From positions 1 to 7,336 of the forward strand of contig JADLDF010000352.1 in the NCBI GenBank assembly GCA_020846815.1: a stretch of DNA of 7,336 bases, given 5' to 3'. The position numbers and the translations under genes are program-made. The notes under the pieces are model-generated. The model did not search any database. It had not been told where the DNA came from and saw nothing but the letters and a program-made list of their open reading frames with translations. Within the stretch, counting starts at the first letter, position 1, and each line of letters starts with the position of its first letter. Below, one piece after another: positions 5,589-7,336 of this stretch. This DNA is from Gammaproteobacteria bacterium. GTDB lineage: Bacteria > Pseudomonadota > Gammaproteobacteria > Steroidobacterales > Steroidobacteraceae.

Positions 5589-6887
5589 TCATGCGCCGAG
5601 CCCGAGCCCGCGGGCGAGCCGCGGCGTGCGCCCGGCGAAGCCCCAGCTGATGCGCGACAGCGCGTCCTTGGCCGTCGGCGAGAGATCGAACAGCAGCAGC
5701 CCCAGATCGCGCGCCGCGCCGAAGCCCGGCCGCTCGTCGCGGAACAGCTTGACCAGGCCGTCGGTGAAGCGCATGACGCCGTCGCGGTCGGCGCGGCGGC
5801 GGCTCGCATAGGTCTCGAGCACCTCGCGCGAGCCACAGTCGATGCGCTCACCCGCGGCGCGCGGCCCGGCGAGTCGCTCGGCCAGCACTTCGGCGAGCGT
5901 CACCGCATCGCGCAGGCCGAGGTTGAAGCCCTGGCCCGCGACCGGATGCAGCCCTTGCGCGGCATTGCCGACCAGCACCGTGCGTGGCGCGACCAGGGTG
6001 TCGGCCCGCGTCAGGCGCAGCGGATAGGCATTGCGCAGGCCGACCTGCAGCAGCCGGCCGGCACGCCAGCCGACCGCCCGCTGCAGCTCGGCGAGATAGG
6101 CTGCGTCATCGAGTACCTGCACGCGCGCGGCATTCTCCGGCGACAGCGTCCAGACGACGCCGAGCGCACCGCCGTGCAGCGGCAGCACCGCGATCGGCCC
6201 GGTCGGCGTGAAGCGCTCGTAGGCCGTGCCATCGCTCGGGCGCGAAGCCCGCACGTGCGCGACCATCGCGACCTGGCGGTAGTCCTCGATCCGCGACTCG
6301 AGCCCGGCCGCGGCGCGCACGACCGAGTTCGCGCCATCGGCGGCGACCACGAGCCGCGCGCGCAGCGGCGCGCCGGGCTCGACCGCGAGCTCGAGCGCCG
6401 CCTCGCCGGCCGTGACCGCGGTCACTCTGGCGGGCATGCGCAGCTCGAGCCCCGCCAGGCTCTGCAGTCGCTCTCGCAGTGCCGCACCGATCACGCGATT
6501 GGTCAGCACGTAGCCGAAAGCCTCGATGCCGTGCTCGGCCGCCTCGAGACGCGCAAAGCCGAAACGGCCGGAATCGGAAACGTGGATGCGTCGGATCGGC
6601 GCCGCCTCGGCCGCCATGGCCGGCCAGACGCCGAGCGTCTCGAAGATGCGGCGCGTACCGTTGCCGAGCGCGCTGGTGCGGTCGTCGAAGCTCGGCTGGC
6701 TGGCGGCCTGCGGCGCGACGCCCTCGATCAGCACGACGCGCAGCCCCAGCGGCTCGAGTGCGATCGCGAGACTCGCACCGACCAGACCGCCACCGACGAT
6801 CGCGACGTCGACCACGGTTCCAGCCGCAGTTCCAGCCGCAGTTCCGATCACGGTTCCAGCCTCGCCCCCGGTCCCTGCCCCGGCCAT
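5589..6887 (-). CDS. ubiH: 2-octaprenyl-6-methoxyphenol hydroxylase, UbiH
   Basis: UbiH is the FAD-dependent enzyme that hydroxylates C1 of the ring in aerobic ubiquinone synthesis, probably at the membrane-associated Ubi complex. The 432-residue product has VGGGLVG (Gly32, Gly34, Gly37), Glu55 in VLIEG, FDDR at 67-70 where E. coli UbiH has FDGR, HVSDSGRFGF at 102-111, and AADGANS at 182-188. It also carries GNAAQGLHPVAGQGFNLG at 307-324. The Asn308 in place of the usual GD aspartate is shared with E. coli UbiH and separates it from UbiI and UbiF. RRRADRDG and a matching tail complete the fit. The ATG at 6887 overlaps the pepP stop (TGATG), which suggests translational coupling. It gives an N-terminal extension of about 26 residues made partly of GTAA-like repeats. 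A GTG at 6815 would remove the extension but has only a weak ribosome site. Confidence 0.95.
   Translation of the reverse strand: MAGAGTGGEAGTVIGTAAGTAAGTVVDVAIVGGGLVGASLAIALEPLGLRVVLIEGVAPQAASQPSFDDRTSALGNGTRRIFETLGVWPAMAAEAAPIRRIHVSDSGRFGFARLEAAEHGIEAFGYVLTNRVIGAALRERLQSLAGLELRMPARVTAVTAGEAALELAVEPGAPLRARLVVAADGANSVVRAAAGLESRIEDYRQVAMVAHVRASRPSDGTAYERFTPTGPIAVLPLHGGALGVVWTLSPENAARVQVLDDAAYLAELQRAVGWRAGRLLQVGLRNAYPLRLTRADTLVAPRTVLVGNAAQGLHPVAGQGFNLGLRDAVTLAEVLAERLAGPRAAGERIDCGSREVLETYASRRRADRDGVMRFTDGLVKLFRDERPGFGAARDLGLLLFDLSPTAKDALSRISWGFAGRTPRLARGLGLGA
6810..6857 (-). repeat. Four tandem 12-bp repeats at the 5' end of ubiH
   Basis: On the minus strand four consecutive 12-mers each begin with GGAAC: GGAACCGTGATC, GGAACTGCGGCT, GGAACTGCGGCT and GGAACCGTGGTC. 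The middle two are identical. They encode residues 11-26 as GTVI-GTAA-GTAA-GTVV, directly before the FAD-binding strand DVAIVGGG. The unit is a multiple of three, so copy-number change would keep the frame. Confidence 0.9.
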
Positions 6888-7336
6888 CACGCCGCCGCCA
6901 TCAGGGCTTCGATCTCGTCGGCAGCCTTCGGTGCGTCCGCGGTCAGCACGCTGCGTCCATCCTTCGTGACCAGCACGTCGTCCTCGATGCGGATGCCGAG
7001 CCCCTGGAAGCGTCGCGGCACGCCTCTGGCACCCGGTGCGACGTAGAGGCCGGGCTCGATCGTCAGCACCATTCCCGGCTCGAGCACGCGCCACTGATCG
7101 CCGAACTTGTAGTCGCCGACGTCGTGCACGTCCATGCCGAGCCAGTGGCCGGTGCGGTGCATGTAGAACCTGCGATAGGCCTGCGACTTGACCAGCGCGG
7201 GCGTGCGCCCCTTCAGCAGCCCGAGCTTCACCAGGCCCGCGGTCAGCACCTGCACCGCCGCCTCGTGCGGCTCGTTCCAGTGGTTGCCGGGCTTCACCTT
7301 GGCGATGGCCGCCTGGTTCGCCTCGAGCACGACCTC
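6887..7336 (-). CDS. pepP: Xaa-Pro aminopeptidase PepP (N-terminal part off the right edge)
   Basis: The 149 visible C-terminal residues match the metallopeptidase domain (pita-bread fold) of aminopeptidase P, which removes an N-terminal residue followed by proline. Numbered from the window edge, HWLGMDVHDVG carries His64 and His71, EPGLYVAPG carries Glu94, and GIRIEDD carries Arg116 and Glu118. These correspond to His354, His361, Glu383, Arg404 and Glu406 of E. coli PepP. The GLVKLGLLKG segment and the EIEALMAAA end are also typical. The two metal-binding aspartates lie outside the window. The reading frame is open to the right edge. The stop overlaps the ubiH start by one base, so both are probably in one transcript entering from the right. 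Confidence 0.96.
   Translation of the reverse strand, partial: EVVLEANQAAIAKVKPGNHWNEPHEAAVQVLTAGLVKLGLLKGRTPALVKSQAYRRFYMHRTGHWLGMDVHDVGDYKFGDQWRVLEPGMVLTIEPGLYVAPGARGVPRRFQGLGIRIEDDVLVTKDGRSVLTADAPKAADEIEALMAAA

Noticed and set aside
5946..7046. Plus-strand open frame of 366 codons
   Set aside because: Antisense to ubiH and pepP, with low-complexity Arg/Ala composition.

Overview
The window is a stretch of GC-rich bacterial chromosome carrying housekeeping metabolism. The best guess is a gammaproteobacterium of the Xanthomonadales/Nevskiales/Steroidobacterales kind. This rests on three things: the pepP-ubiH-ubiI cluster next to gcvT (the E. coli order), a long form of IspG, and a tandem glycine riboswitch upstream of gcvT. 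The phylum-level reading is fairly safe; the order-level one is a guess.

Layout from left to right. (1) Minus strand, 1-1208: gcvT, cut by the left edge, with an unusual Ala/Gly-rich insertion of about 50 residues in the middle. (2) Minus strand, 1278-1572: the gcvT control region, made of an extended -10 promoter, a two-aptamer glycine riboswitch and a very strong intrinsic terminator. (3) 1573-1905: gene-free DNA with a diverged tandem repeat of about 57 bp and two small dyads. (4) Plus strand, 1906-4096: a DUF4440/SnoaL-like lipoprotein, ispG (isoprenoid precursor synthesis) and a pterin-4a-carbinolamine dehydratase. (5) 4097-4235: a convergent intergenic gap holding a long inverted repeat with a 59-nt loop. 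(6) Minus strand, 4236-7336: pepP (cut by the right edge), ubiH and a ubiI-like gene, read right to left, with start/stop overlaps that suggest translational coupling.

The genes link loosely. IspG feeds the MEP pathway that makes the isoprenoid tail of ubiquinone, while UbiH and the UbiI-like protein hydroxylate the ubiquinone ring. GcvT is part of glycine cleavage and is controlled by glycine through its riboswitch. Compared with E. coli, where pepP-ubiH-ubiI-gcvT lie in one direction, a three-gene plus-strand block (lipoprotein, ispG, dehydratase) sits between ubiI and gcvT.

I see no new defence, mobile or biosynthetic system. The points worth a second look are small: the riboswitch/terminator geometry, low-complexity expansions in GcvT and UbiH, a 16-codon ORF overlapping the ubiI start, and the inverted and tandem repeats in the intergenic regions.
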